Assembly: GCA_035286365.1 (NCBI GenBank)
Contig: DATHJZ010000138.1
Location: 1 to 12,860, forward strand
Reading direction: 5' to 3'
Length of the DNA stretch: 12,860 nt
Source: CADEED01 sp035286365
Lineage (GTDB): Bacteria; Pseudomonadota; Gammaproteobacteria; Steroidobacterales; Steroidobacteraceae
Of this stretch, positions 1 through 7,476 are shown in pieces (positions within the stretch are counted from its first letter, which is position 1; every line of letters starts with the position of its first letter). The notes beneath the pieces are model-generated. The model had not been told where the DNA came from and searched no databases. It was given only the letters and a program-made list of their open reading frames with translations. Both the position numbers and the translations under genes were made by a program.

Positions 1-2016
1 GTGTCGTTCTCGTTCCGCGGCAACGAACCCGTGCGCCAGGCCATGCACTCGGTGTTCCTGTATCACGCGATCCAGGCCGGCATGGACTTCGGCATCGTGA
101 ATGCGGGGCAGCTCGCCGTTTACGACGATATCCCGAAAGACCTGCGCGAACGCGTCGAGGACGTGATCCTCAACCGCCGCCCGGATGCCTCCGAGCGCCT
201 GCTCGAGATCGCCGTCAACTACAAGGATGGCGGCGCGCGTGAGCGCAAGGAAGATCTTGCCTGGCGGCAGCTGCCCATTCGCGAGCGCCTGAGCCATGCG
301 CTGGTGTCGGGCAACGACCAGTACATCATCGAAGACACCGAAGAGGCCCGGCTCGCCGCCGAGCATCCGCTGCACGTCATCGAAGGCGCGCTCATGGACG
401 GCATGAACGTGGTCGGCGATCTGTTCGGCTCCGGAAAAATGTTCCTGCCGCAGGTGGTGAAATCCGCGCGCGTCATGAAGAAGGCCGTGGCGCATCTCAT
501 CCCGTTCATCGAGGCGCTGGCCGATGGCGTGCAGAAGACGAACGGCACGGTGGTGCTCGCCACCGTCAAGGGCGATGTGCACGACATCGGCAAGAACATC
601 GTCGGCGTCGTGCTCCAGTGCAACAACTTCGCGATCGTGGATCTCGGCGTCATGGTGTCCTGCGACAAGATCCTGGATACCGCGGAGAAGTTGGGCGCCG
701 ACATGGTGGGCCTGTCCGGGCTCATCACGCCGTCGCTGGAAGAAATGTCCCACGTCGCGAGTGAAATGCAGCGGCGCGGGTTCACGGTGCCGCTGCTGAT
801 TGGCGGCGCCACGACGTCGCCGGCCCACACGGCGGTCAAGATCGATCCGAATTACGAAGGCCCGGTGGTTTACGTGAAGGATGCGTCGCGCGCCGTGGGC
901 GTGTGCCGCCAGCTCGTCACTCCGGAGATGAAGCCGGCATACATCGCCGAGGTGAAGGCGGAAAACATCCGGCGCCGCGAGCAGCACGCCGGCAAGAAGG
1001 TCAAGGGTGCACAGCTGACGCTGGCGCAGGCGCGCGCCAACAAGCCGAAGACCGACTGGGCTAACTACACGCCACCGGTGCCGCGTTTCCTCGGCGCCAA
1101 GGTGTTCAACGACGTGCCGCTGGCGTCCCTGACGCCGTACATCGACTGGATGCCGTTCTTCAACGCCTGGGAGTTCACCGGCAAATTCCCGGACGTGCTC
1201 AGCGATCCGACGCGCGGTCCCGCGGCCACGTCCCTGTACAAGGACGCGCAGGAAATGCTCGCGACCATTGTGCGCGAGCACTGGTTGCAGGCGCGCGCGG
1301 TGGTCGGGTTCTTCCCCTGCAACAGCGTCGACGAAGAGATCGAGGTGTACAGCGACACGACGCGCTCGCGCGTGCTGCATCGCCTGCATCACCTGCGCCA
1401 GCAGAAGGGCAAGCCTTCCGGCCAGCCGCACTACGCGTTGTCCGATTTCATTGCGCCTAAAGATTCCGGCAAGGTCGATTACATCGGCGCGTTTGCCGTG
1501 ACCGCTGGCGTCGGCATCGAAGAGCATCTGAAACGATTCGCAGCGGCGCACGATGATTACAACGACATCCTGCTGAAGTCGCTGGCCGATCGCCTCGCGG
1601 AGGCTTCCGCCGAAGCGCTGCACCTGCGCGTGCGCCGCGAGTTGTGGGGCTATTCGCCGGAAGAGCGCCTGACCAACGAGCAACTGATCGCCGAGGTTTA
1701 TCGCGGCATTCGCCCTGCGCCGGGATATCCGGCCTGCCCCGATCACACGGAGAAGGGCACGCTGTGGCAGATGCTCGATGTCGAGCACGCCGTCGGCATC
1801 CAGATCACCGAAAGCTACGCGATGTATCCGACCGCCGCGGTCAGTGGCTGGTACTTCGCGCATCCGGATTCGAGGTACTTCGCGGTGGGCCCGATCGATC
1901 TCGACCAGGTGCAGCACTACGCCGCGCGCAAAGGCTGGTCCCAGGCCGAGGCGCGCAAATGGTTGGTCAGCAACATGGAAGCGCGCGCGCAGGATCCGCA
2001 CGACGAAGCGGCTTGA
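1..2016 (+). CDS. metH: Cobalamin-dependent methionine synthase, C-terminal part (5' end outside window)
   Basis: MetH transfers a methyl group from methyltetrahydrofolate to homocysteine through cobalamin, in the cytoplasm. The 671 visible codons align closely, from memory, with the C-terminal half of E. coli MetH (about 1,227 residues). Codons 1-60 are the end of the folate-binding domain (SFSFRGNEPVRQA, GIVNAGQLAVYDD). Codons about 90-175 are the four-helix cap (LMDGMNVVGDLFGSGKMFLP). Codons about 180-310 are the B12-binding Rossmann domain, with the DxHxxG motif D192-H194-G197 whose His is the lower cobalt ligand, followed by LSGLITPSLEEM and LLIGGATTS. Codons about 350-671 are the SAM-dependent reactivation domain, with RPAPGYPACPDHTEK at 571-585. 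The GTG at position 1 matches an internal valine of the family, so it is not the start; roughly 550 residues, including the homocysteine domain, lie to the left. Everything visible looks intact and functional. Confidence 0.97.
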   Translation: MSFSFRGNEPVRQAMHSVFLYHAIQAGMDFGIVNAGQLAVYDDIPKDLRERVEDVILNRRPDASERLLEIAVNYKDGGARERKEDLAWRQLPIRERLSHALVSGNDQYIIEDTEEARLAAEHPLHVIEGALMDGMNVVGDLFGSGKMFLPQVVKSARVMKKAVAHLIPFIEALADGVQKTNGTVVLATVKGDVHDIGKNIVGVVLQCNNFAIVDLGVMVSCDKILDTAEKLGADMVGLSGLITPSLEEMSHVASEMQRRGFTVPLLIGGATTSPAHTAVKIDPNYEGPVVYVKDASRAVGVCRQLVTPEMKPAYIAEVKAENIRRREQHAGKKVKGAQLTLAQARANKPKTDWANYTPPVPRFLGAKVFNDVPLASLTPYIDWMPFFNAWEFTGKFPDVLSDPTRGPAATSLYKDAQEMLATIVREHWLQARAVVGFFPCNSVDEEIEVYSDTTRSRVLHRLHHLRQQKGKPSGQPHYALSDFIAPKDSGKVDYIGAFAVTAGVGIEEHLKRFAAAHDDYNDILLKSLADRLAEASAEALHLRVRRELWGYSPEERLTNEQLIAEVYRGIRPAPGYPACPDHTEKGTLWQMLDVEHAVGIQITESYAMYPTAAVSGWYFAHPDSRYFAVGPIDLDQVQHYAARKGWSQAEARKWLVSNMEARAQDPHDEAA

Positions 2017-2030
2017 TCGATGGTGCCGCC

Positions 2031-2924
2031 GTGATCCGGACGTTTCCGCGCCTCTGCGCACTCGCGCTCATCGCCACCACGAGCCTCGCCAGCGGGAAAC
2101 CCGTCGCGGACGGCTGGCGTCCGCTGCTCGACGCCAACCTCTCGCAGTTCGACGTGTACCTGAGCTACCGCGGCGATCAGATCATGAGCGTGCTGAAGGG
2201 CACGGCGCCCGCGAGCCTCAAGCCAGTCGGCTTCAATCCGCCGTCGCAGAAAGTATTTTCGGTGGTGCAGAAAGAGGGCGCGCCGGCGTTGCGCATCACG
2301 GGCGAGATCTACGGCTGCCTCGTGACCAAGGAGTCGTTCTCCAACTACCACTTGCGCGCGAAAACGAAGTGGGGCGAGCAGAAGTGGGAGCCGCGCCTCA
2401 CCGAGTCCAGGGACTCGGGGATCCTCTATCACAGCCGCGGGGATTTCGGCGTCGACTACTGGAAGAGCTGGGCGCTGTCACAGGAGTTCCAGGTCATCGA
2501 GCACGGCCTCGGCGAATACTGGCGGCAGGCCACGTCGGCTTTCGACATCCGCGTGGGTCCCAAGGAACCCAGTCCCGACAAGAGTCCCGACGCGCCAAAA
2601 TGGAACCCCAACGCGACCTGGATGACATTTGACGGGTCTAACAACCATGCACTCGCGGGATCGGATGAGGACAAGCCGGGCGAGTGGAATCTGATCGAGC
2701 TGGTCTGCTACGAAGACGATTGCGTGCACATCGTCAACGGCAAGGTCGTGATGGCGCTCACCAACTCCCGCTACAAGGATGGCGACAAATTCGTGCCGCT
2801 GACCGGCGGCAAGCTGCAGATCCAGAGCGAAGCGGCGGAGGTGTTCTACAAGGAACTCGAGATCCGCCCGATTGAAGCGATGCCGGCCGAATACACCGGC
2901 TATTTTCAGTCTTCCGGCAAATAG
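2031..2924 (+). CDS. Secreted DUF1080 (3-keto-disaccharide hydrolase-like) protein
   Basis: A predicted 297-residue exported protein of the DUF1080 family (PF06439; concanavalin A-like fold), some members of which act on 3-keto-glycosides. The GTG start at 2031 gives a clean Sec signal peptide (residues 1-20, hydrophobic core LCALALIATTSLA). An in-frame TTG at 2013, overlapping the metH stop, is the alternative. Family features are GWRPLLDANLSQFDVYLSY (28-46), RDSGILYHSRG (127-137), the Glu/Gln-rich EFQVIEHG (152-159), GEWNLIELVCYEDDCVHIVNG (217-237) and the terminal LQIQSEAAEVFYKELEIRP (262-280). C226 and C231 could form a disulfide. It starts 14 bases after metH on the same strand with no terminator between, so the two are probably co-transcribed, although no metabolic link is evident. 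Substrate and activity are not established by sequence; the family assignment is firmer than the function. Confidence 0.85.
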   Translation: MIRTFPRLCALALIATTSLASGKPVADGWRPLLDANLSQFDVYLSYRGDQIMSVLKGTAPASLKPVGFNPPSQKVFSVVQKEGAPALRITGEIYGCLVTKESFSNYHLRAKTKWGEQKWEPRLTESRDSGILYHSRGDFGVDYWKSWALSQEFQVIEHGLGEYWRQATSAFDIRVGPKEPSPDKSPDAPKWNPNATWMTFDGSNNHALAGSDEDKPGEWNLIELVCYEDDCVHIVNGKVVMALTNSRYKDGDKFVPLTGGKLQIQSEAAEVFYKELEIRPIEAMPAEYTGYFQSSGK

Positions 2925-2931
2925 GGCGCGC

Positions 2932-4320
2932 TCACTTCGGGTCGGGTAGTTTGAGCACGATTCCGCCCTTGATTACGACTTCCACGCGCTGCAGCGTCGT
3001 GATGTCGGCGAGCGGGTCGCCATACACTGCAATCAGGTCGCCGAATTTTCCCGGCTCCAATGCGCCCACGTTCTTGCTCCAGCCCATGTACTGCGCCGCG
3101 ACGGTGGTGGCCGACGCGATGGCCTGCGCCGGCGTCATGCCGCGCGCCACCATGATGGGAAACTGCCGCGCATTGAGCCCGTGTGGAAACACCCCCGAAT
3201 CCGTAGCGAACACGATAGGCACGCCGGCCGCGACCGCCTTCGTGAAGGCCTGGCGCTGAATCTCGGTGGTCTCGGTGTTCTTGCGCAGGAATTCTTCGGG
3301 CCACTTCAGGCGCCGGCCCTCCGTGTCGATGTAGTCGCCGTTGTAGACGTCCATGGCCAGCGCCACGTTGCCGCGCTTGAGGGCCAGCGCGATGCAGGAG
3401 TCGTCGAGGTAGGAAGCATGTTCGATCGTGTCGACGCCGGCGTGGATGGCCATCTTGATGGATTCGGCGCCGTGCGCGTGCGCGGCAACCTTCTTGTCCA
3501 CCGCATGCGCGACTTCGACCACCGCCGTGATTTCTTCCTGCGACATCTCGGGTTCGCCGGGCACGCCGCCAAACGCCAGCACCGCGCCCGAGGCGATCAC
3601 CTTGAGCAGATCGGAGCCGTTGTCGAGGAGGCCGCGCGCGTGATTGCGGAAATCCGCTGGCCCCTTTGCAACCCCGGCGTGAAAGCGCGCGTTGTCGACG
3701 GGCTCCTTGAAGTCCGGGATGTACAGATCGCCGCCGCCGTGCGGAATGGTGAGATAGGGCCCGCTGGCCTGCATGCGCGGACCGACTGCCTGGCCGCGAT
3801 TGATGGCGTCGCGCAGCGCGGTGTCCGCGCCCAACACGTAGGTGCCGACATTGCGCACGCTGGTGAACCCGGCTAACAAGGTGGCCGCGGCGTTCTCTTG
3901 CGCGATCTGCTGCGTTTCGGCCGCCGTGCGGCGGAAATACACCGTGAGGTCCGCGGTGTCTTCCGGCCGGTCCGTCAGGTGCGTGTGCATGTCGATGAGG
4001 CCGGGCAGGCAGCTGTAGTCGCTCAAGTCCAGCACGGGCAGGTGCGTGTTGGCGGCGGCATTGCGGCCGACATTGTTGCTGACGCTCTGCACGCGGCCAT
4101 CGCGGATGACCACCAGCGCACGCTCGAACGGCGCCATGCCACTGCCGTCGACGAGTTTGCCGCACAGGATCGCGATGGAGCCGCTGTCCGGCGTGAAGGG
4201 CGCCTGCCGGATGGCGATGCGGTTGGTCATCGTGGGCGCGAGGTCGGCGCCGGTGAGCGTCGTGCCACAGCCGCCGAGGGCGGCCGTCGCAAGCAAGAGG
4301 AGAAAACGGGGTGCGTTCAT
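2932..4320 (-). CDS. Lipoprotein amidohydrolase (imidazolonepropionase/prolidase-like)
   Basis: A 462-residue metal-dependent hydrolase of the amidohydrolase superfamily. The ATG at 4320 gives a lipoprotein signal peptide (FLLLLATAALGG then C18 as lipidation site), so the enzyme is expected to be membrane-anchored in the periplasm. Metal-site motifs in order are H112-T-H114 (LPGLIDMHTHL), K240 in DLLKVIASGA (candidate carboxylated lysine), H281/H283 (VAAHAHG), H301 (DTIEHASYLDD) and D374 (FATDSG). LEPGKFGDLIAVYGDPL near 421-437 is the usual C-terminal beta-sandwich signature. Related enzymes hydrolyse Xaa-Pro or N-acyl dipeptides and other amides; the substrate cannot be read here. The ATG overlaps the pirin stop by four bases (ATGA), and no ribosome-binding site precedes it, which fits translational coupling. 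The frame stays open upstream, but the added residues lie over pirin and would bury the signal peptide. Confidence 0.9.
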   Translation of the reverse strand: MNAPRFLLLLATAALGGCGTTLTGADLAPTMTNRIAIRQAPFTPDSGSIAILCGKLVDGSGMAPFERALVVIRDGRVQSVSNNVGRNAAANTHLPVLDLSDYSCLPGLIDMHTHLTDRPEDTADLTVYFRRTAAETQQIAQENAAATLLAGFTSVRNVGTYVLGADTALRDAINRGQAVGPRMQASGPYLTIPHGGGDLYIPDFKEPVDNARFHAGVAKGPADFRNHARGLLDNGSDLLKVIASGAVLAFGGVPGEPEMSQEEITAVVEVAHAVDKKVAAHAHGAESIKMAIHAGVDTIEHASYLDDSCIALALKRGNVALAMDVYNGDYIDTEGRRLKWPEEFLRKNTETTEIQRQAFTKAVAAGVPIVFATDSGVFPHGLNARQFPIMVARGMTPAQAIASATTVAAQYMGWSKNVGALEPGKFGDLIAVYGDPLADITTLQRVEVVIKGGIVLKLPDPK

Positions 4321-5171
4321 GCGAGTGGAATGTATTCCTGGTTGTCGTAGTCGGGCAATTTCATGCGGCCGGCGCGCCAGTCGGCCTTGGCCTGTTCGAT
4401 GCGCGCCTTCGACGATGACACAAAATTCCATTCGATGAAGCGCTCGCCGACCGGTTCGCCACCCAAGGCCATGACAGTCGCGGGCTGGGTGGCCGTAATG
4501 GTGGTGTCTTCACCCGGCTCGAACACCAGCATCCGGCCGCCGCCGTAGCGTTGGCCGCGCGCCTCGATTTCGCCGGCGGCGATGTACAGCGCGCGCTCCG
4601 GATATCCGCCGGGCAGCGCGACCCGCGCGTGGGGCGCGATTTCCCAGTGCGCATAGAACTGCGGCGAATGAGTCTTGACGCCCGCCGTCAATCCGAAGGC
4701 AGTGCCGGCCAGCATGCGCGTGCGCACGCCCGCATCCTCGTGCACGGGCAGCGCTTCGGCGCCGAAGTGGCCGAAGGATGGCTCGGTCTCTTCATGTTCG
4801 TTGGGCAGGGCGACCCAGGACTGGATGCCGTGCATGGGGCCGCCTTCGGCGCGCGCTTTTTCGAAACGTTCGGAGTGGGTGATGCCGCGGCCGGCGATCA
4901 TCCAGTTCACTTCGTTGGGTTGAATGGCCTGCTGCATGCCGACGCTGTCGCGATGCACGATCTCGCCGGCGAATAGATAGGTGACGGTGGCGAGCCCGAT
5001 GTGCGGGTGCGGGCGAACGTCGACGGTCTTCGGGATCCCGGCAGCGAAGGTGACCGGACCGATGTGATCGAAGAAGATGAAAGGGCCGACCATGTGCCGG
5101 CGCGTGAACGGTAGTACGCGCCCGACTTCGAAGCCGCCGAGGTCGCGACGGCGCTGAACGATGACATCCAT
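4317..5171 (-). CDS. Pirin family protein
   Basis: A 284-residue bicupin of the pirin family, close to the usual length. Pirins are non-haem iron proteins; some have quercetin 2,3-dioxygenase activity and others act as redox-sensitive regulators. The N-terminal cupin carries the metal-binding set H55 and H57 (RPHPHIG), H99 and E101 (GRGITHSE), as in human pirin. Other family blocks are PFIFFDHIGP (30-39) and EVNWMIAGRG (87-96). The C-terminal cupin ends in a segment resembling RFIEWNFVSSSKARIEQAKADW. No signal peptide is seen, so it should be cytoplasmic. I chose the ATG at 5171; an upstream TTG at 5207 would add 12 residues outside the conserved start. It is the first gene of a two-gene minus-strand unit with the amidohydrolase and diverges from the SRPBCC gene. 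Confidence 0.93.
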   Translation of the reverse strand: MDVIVQRRRDLGGFEVGRVLPFTRRHMVGPFIFFDHIGPVTFAAGIPKTVDVRPHPHIGLATVTYLFAGEIVHRDSVGMQQAIQPNEVNWMIAGRGITHSERFEKARAEGGPMHGIQSWVALPNEHEETEPSFGHFGAEALPVHEDAGVRTRMLAGTAFGLTAGVKTHSPQFYAHWEIAPHARVALPGGYPERALYIAAGEIEARGQRYGGGRMLVFEPGEDTTITATQPATVMALGGEPVGERFIEWNFVSSSKARIEQAKADWRAGRMKLPDYDNQEYIPLA

Positions 5172-5240
5172 GCCGGATCGTTTACCAGACTGGGCCGCCC
5201 CGGGCAACCCGGTTTCCGTGATCGTGCGGTGCGCGAAGCG

Positions 5241-5246
5241 TAGACT
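5241..5246 (+). promoter_or_regulatory. Weak candidate -10 element upstream of the SRPBCC gene
   Basis: The divergent gap between pirin and the SRPBCC gene (5172-5275, 104 bases) should hold promoters for both genes. The only visible -10-like hexamer on + is TAGACT, four of six matches to TATAAT, 29 bases upstream of the ATG. No convincing -35 lies at 16-18 bases. The rest of the gap holds only a 5-bp hairpin, CCGGG-CAA-CCCGG, at 5200-5212. This is a guess from position and composition. Confidence 0.2.
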
Positions 5247-5264
5247 AAGTGGCTAACAAACTCC

Positions 5265-5270
5265 GGGGAG
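5265..5270 (+). promoter_or_regulatory. Ribosome-binding site fixing the SRPBCC start
   Basis: GGGGAG lies five bases before the ATG at 5276. It favours that ATG over the in-frame GTG at 5249, which would add nine residues and has no comparable site upstream. Confidence 0.6.
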
Positions 5271-5275
5271 CAGCC

Positions 5276-5767
5276 ATGCACTCGAGCGCCAGATCCATCA
5301 AACACGGTTCGTTCGTCATCGAACGCCGGCTCGACTACAACCCGGAGCTCGTGTATCGCGCCTGGGTGCAGAAGGACGCCAAGTCGCGCTGGTTCAACGG
5401 CCCGGCGGACAAGTGGGGCGAAACCCTGCGCGAGATGGACGTGCGCGTCGGCGGTCGCGATGTGCTGGTCGGCAAATTCAGTGACGGCAGTGAATCGCGC
5501 TTCGAAGCGCAGTACCTCGACGTCGTGCCGGAGAAGCGCCTGGTATACGTCTACGACATGTACTGGCAGGGCAAGAAGATCTCGGTGACCCTGGCCAGCA
5601 TCGAATTCGTGGCCGCCGGCAAGGGCACCAAACTGCTGGTCACCGAACAGCACGCGTTCCTCGACGGCCACGAGGATGCTGGCAGTCGCGAACGCGGCAC
5701 GCAGCAGCTCATGCAGAATCTCGACGTAGCGCTCGCGGGCGGCGACACGCGCCAGCCGAAGGCGTAA
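5276..5767 (+). CDS. SRPBCC / AHSA1-type ligand-binding domain protein
   Basis: A 163-residue protein consisting of a single START-like (SRPBCC) domain of the AHSA1 type. Members bind hydrophobic ligands or partner proteins and are often encoded next to ArsR regulators, but no regulator is adjacent here. Family features are the N-terminal strand (FVIERRLDYNPELVYRAWV, 13-31), KSRWFNGP (36-43), the REMDVRVGGRDVL strand (52-64), FEAQYLDVVPEKRLVYVYD (76-94) and the C-terminal helix (GTQQLMQNLDVAL, 141-153). No signal peptide or membrane segment is seen, so it is cytoplasmic. Its stop is only two bases from the stop of the opposing cytochrome gene, with no room for a dedicated terminator. Ligand and process are unknown. 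Confidence 0.88.
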   Translation: MHSSARSIKHGSFVIERRLDYNPELVYRAWVQKDAKSRWFNGPADKWGETLREMDVRVGGRDVLVGKFSDGSESRFEAQYLDVVPEKRLVYVYDMYWQGKKISVTLASIEFVAAGKGTKLLVTEQHAFLDGHEDAGSRERGTQQLMQNLDVALAGGDTRQPKA

Positions 5768-5769
5768 AG

Positions 5770-6831
5770 CTATTGCGGATACAGCGTGGCGAGATACGCC
5801 GCGATGTCGACCATGTCGTTGAGCTCGAGCTTCTCGACCACGGGCGTCATTTGCTTGGACGCCTCATTCGTCCGGCTGCCCGCCTTGAATGCCAGCATCT
5901 GGCGCAGCACGTAGGTCGGCGAGCGTCCCGGAATCGGTGGAATCTTGTCGGTGCCCTTGAGAGTGGCGAGATGGCAGGTCGCGCAGATCTGTGTCTTGCC
6001 GCCGTCGCCCGTCGTCACCAGGCGTTTTCCCCGCGCGACGCTGCCCGGCGGCACGTACGCCGTGTACTGCATCTTGTCGTCGCGGCGCTCATGCCGCTCG
6101 ATGTCGGGCGCCACTTCCAGCATGCGCTCTTCGAGATCTTCCGTGCCGCCCACTTCCTGGTAGACCCACTTGGCGGGTTCGGCGCGCGGAATCCGGATTC
6201 CCTCGATGACCCACACCCGGCGGCCTAACTTCTGCTGCGCGAAGTATTTGGCGCTTTCATCGATCTCCGCGTCGGTCATGTTCTGGGCAACGACGTGCAT
6301 GCCGCGGCTGGGTTTGTACTCCACCGGCCCGACCGGCTTGCGGGCGCCGCTGCGAAAGTCCTGCAGCTGCTCCTTTATATAGGCCTCCGGCAGACCCGCG
6401 AGCGCGGAATTCTCCGGCCGCCCCTGGCCCGTGGGTGTGTGGCAGAAGCCGCAGGCGATGACGTTCGGCTTGCGACCGTGCGCCACCACCTCCGTCATCG
6501 GAATATGGTCGTTCGGATGCCAGTCGGGCGGATTGAACTGATCGTTGATGCGCGCCGCCGTGTATTTCTCGGTGCTGTCGGGAATGCCGAGTAATTCGAC
6601 GTCGTCGAGCTTCGGCGGCGGGGGTGCGTTGGGTCGCGGCTTGATCAGCGAGTCCGGATCGATGGGAAACAGCCACTCGGGCAGCGGTGGGGACGGCAGT
6701 TCCGCTGGTGCGGTGGCGGCGGCAGGTTTTGCAGCCGCGGGCTTGGCTGAGGTTCCCTGTGCATAAGTGACGCCGGCCAGCGCGACAGCCAGGCAGAACC
6801 CGATCCCTTGCGCCAGGCGATTCGCTCTCAC
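5770..6831 (-). CDS. Exported di-heme cytochrome c
   Basis: A 353-residue periplasmic c-type cytochrome with two class I domains. The GTG at 6831 is preferred because AAGGGGA lies five bases upstream and a Sec signal peptide follows at once (about residues 1-26, cleavage likely after TYA). An Ala/Pro/Lys linker and a proline-rich stretch (LPSPPLPEWLFPIDPD, then PPPPKLDD) precede the first domain. Heme site 1 is C127-G-F-C130-H131, with M185 (AQNMTDAEI) the likely sixth ligand. Heme site 2 is C283-A-T-C286-H287, with M328 (SKQMTPVVE) likely. Each domain has the DFRSGAR / AFKAGSRT motif and ends in a predicted 'AKYFAQQ' or 'AAYLATLYP' helix, typical of cytochrome c4-like electron carriers. About 150 residues separate the heme motifs, longer than a simple tandem. 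No oxidase or dehydrogenase partner is adjacent. The open frame extends upstream to 6978, but those residues look non-coding and overlap the glycosylase gene. Confidence 0.92.
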   Translation of the reverse strand: MRANRLAQGIGFCLAVALAGVTYAQGTSAKPAAAKPAAATAPAELPSPPLPEWLFPIDPDSLIKPRPNAPPPPKLDDVELLGIPDSTEKYTAARINDQFNPPDWHPNDHIPMTEVVAHGRKPNVIACGFCHTPTGQGRPENSALAGLPEAYIKEQLQDFRSGARKPVGPVEYKPSRGMHVVAQNMTDAEIDESAKYFAQQKLGRRVWVIEGIRIPRAEPAKWVYQEVGGTEDLEERMLEVAPDIERHERRDDKMQYTAYVPPGSVARGKRLVTTGDGGKTQICATCHLATLKGTDKIPPIPGRSPTYVLRQMLAFKAGSRTNEASKQMTPVVEKLELNDMVDIAAYLATLYPQ

Positions 6832-6836
6832 GGACT

Positions 6837-6843
6837 TCCCCTT
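6837..6843 (-). promoter_or_regulatory. Ribosome-binding site fixing the cytochrome c start
   Basis: Read on the minus strand, AAGGGGA is followed by five bases and then the GTG at 6831. It decides against the other in-frame GTG at 6849, which has no well-spaced site. Confidence 0.6.
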
Positions 6844-6882
6844 CGTCACCTTCGGGCAGCATACCCAATTCGCGGCCTTCCG

Positions 6883-6888
6883 TAGAAT
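6883..6888 (+). promoter_or_regulatory. Candidate -10 element just upstream of the glycosylase ATG
   Basis: The divergent gap of 66 bases (6832-6897) contains TAGAAT, five of six matches to TATAAT, nine bases before the ATG at 6898. Transcription from it would begin at or within a few bases of the ATG, giving a leaderless or nearly leaderless mRNA. That fits the lack of a Shine-Dalgarno sequence before mpg. No good -35 hexamer is seen at the expected distance (about 6859-6865). Confidence 0.3.
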
Positions 6889-6897
6889 ATCGCGCGC

Positions 6898-7476
6898 ATG
6901 CCACGTATCCGCCGCCGATCCCTGCCCATCGCCACGGTCGACCTCGCGCGGTTTCTCATCGGCAAGCACCTGGTGCATATGACGCGCGCCGGCCGGATTG
7001 CCGGGCGCATCGTCGAGACCGAAGCCTATCCACCCGGGGATCCCACCGGATACGCGCGCCCCGGCCTAACTACCAGCAACGCGCCGCTGTTCGGGCCGCG
7101 CGGCTTCGGTTACGTGCGCATGGTCTACGGCGCCTGCTTCACGCTCAACCTGGCCGCAGAGCAGGCGGGCGTCGGTGCGGCGGTGCTGATCCGTGCGCTC
7201 GAGCCCACCGAAGGCATCGAGCTCATGCAGCGCAACCGGCCACTGTCCCGCCTGCCAGACCTCACGCGCGGGCCGGGGCGGGTGTGCGCGGCGCTTGGCA
7301 TCGGGAGCGTTTTGAGCGGCACAGACCTGTGCACCAGCGAGCGGTTGTTTCTCGAGCGCACGCGCGCTGCGAATCCCCGCATCCAGGTCAGCACCCGCAT
7401 TGGACTGTCGCGCGATCAGCATCGGCGCCTGCGCTTTGTGGAGCGCGGCAACCCTTATCTGAGCGTTCCGCCATAA
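6898..7476 (+). CDS. mpg: 3-methyladenine DNA glycosylase (AAG/MPG family)
   Basis: A 192-residue base-excision repair enzyme that removes alkylated purines from DNA, of normal length for bacterial AAG proteins. Recognisable blocks are LARFLIGKHLVH (16-27), the catalytic region RIVETEAYPPGDPTGYA, NAPLFGPRGFGYVRMVYG, VLIRALEPTEGIELM, LTRGPGRVCAALGI and the C-terminal RIGLSRDQ...LRFVERGNPYLS. The ETEAY motif retains the catalytic glutamate and the stacking tyrosine. The position that is usually histidine in the family (human His136, in a 'DPA-x-HA' context) appears as tyrosine (DPTGYA) after a one-residue gap. The ATG at 6898 is the only sensible start and lacks a Shine-Dalgarno sequence. The stop overlaps the next gene's start (TAATG). 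Confidence 0.93.
   Translation: MPRIRRRSLPIATVDLARFLIGKHLVHMTRAGRIAGRIVETEAYPPGDPTGYARPGLTTSNAPLFGPRGFGYVRMVYGACFTLNLAAEQAGVGAAVLIRALEPTEGIELMQRNRPLSRLPDLTRGPGRVCAALGIGSVLSGTDLCTSERLFLERTRAANPRIQVSTRIGLSRDQHRRLRFVERGNPYLSVPP

Noticed and set aside
1..3. GTG at the window edge as a start codon for metH
   Set aside because: It corresponds to an internal valine of the conserved folate-domain sequence preceding SFSFRGN; the gene continues left of the window.
1644..2030. Upstream extension of the DUF1080 frame inside metH
   Set aside because: It lies over the highly conserved MetH reactivation domain and would bury the signal peptide; the GTG at 2031 is a better start.
3181..3876. 231-codon plus-strand open frame opposite the amidohydrolase
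   Set aside because: No ribosome site, no recognisable domain, and fully antisense to a conserved enzyme.
2906..4165. 419-codon minus-strand open frame overlapping the amidohydrolase in another frame
   Set aside because: The overlapping frame encodes the metal-binding motifs of an amidohydrolase; this one is low-complexity Arg/Ala/Gly.
5200..5212. CCGGG-CAA-CCCGG hairpin in the pirin/SRPBCC divergent gap
   Set aside because: A 5-bp stem with a 3-base loop and no T-run is easily expected by chance at this GC content; neither an operator nor a terminator can be supported.
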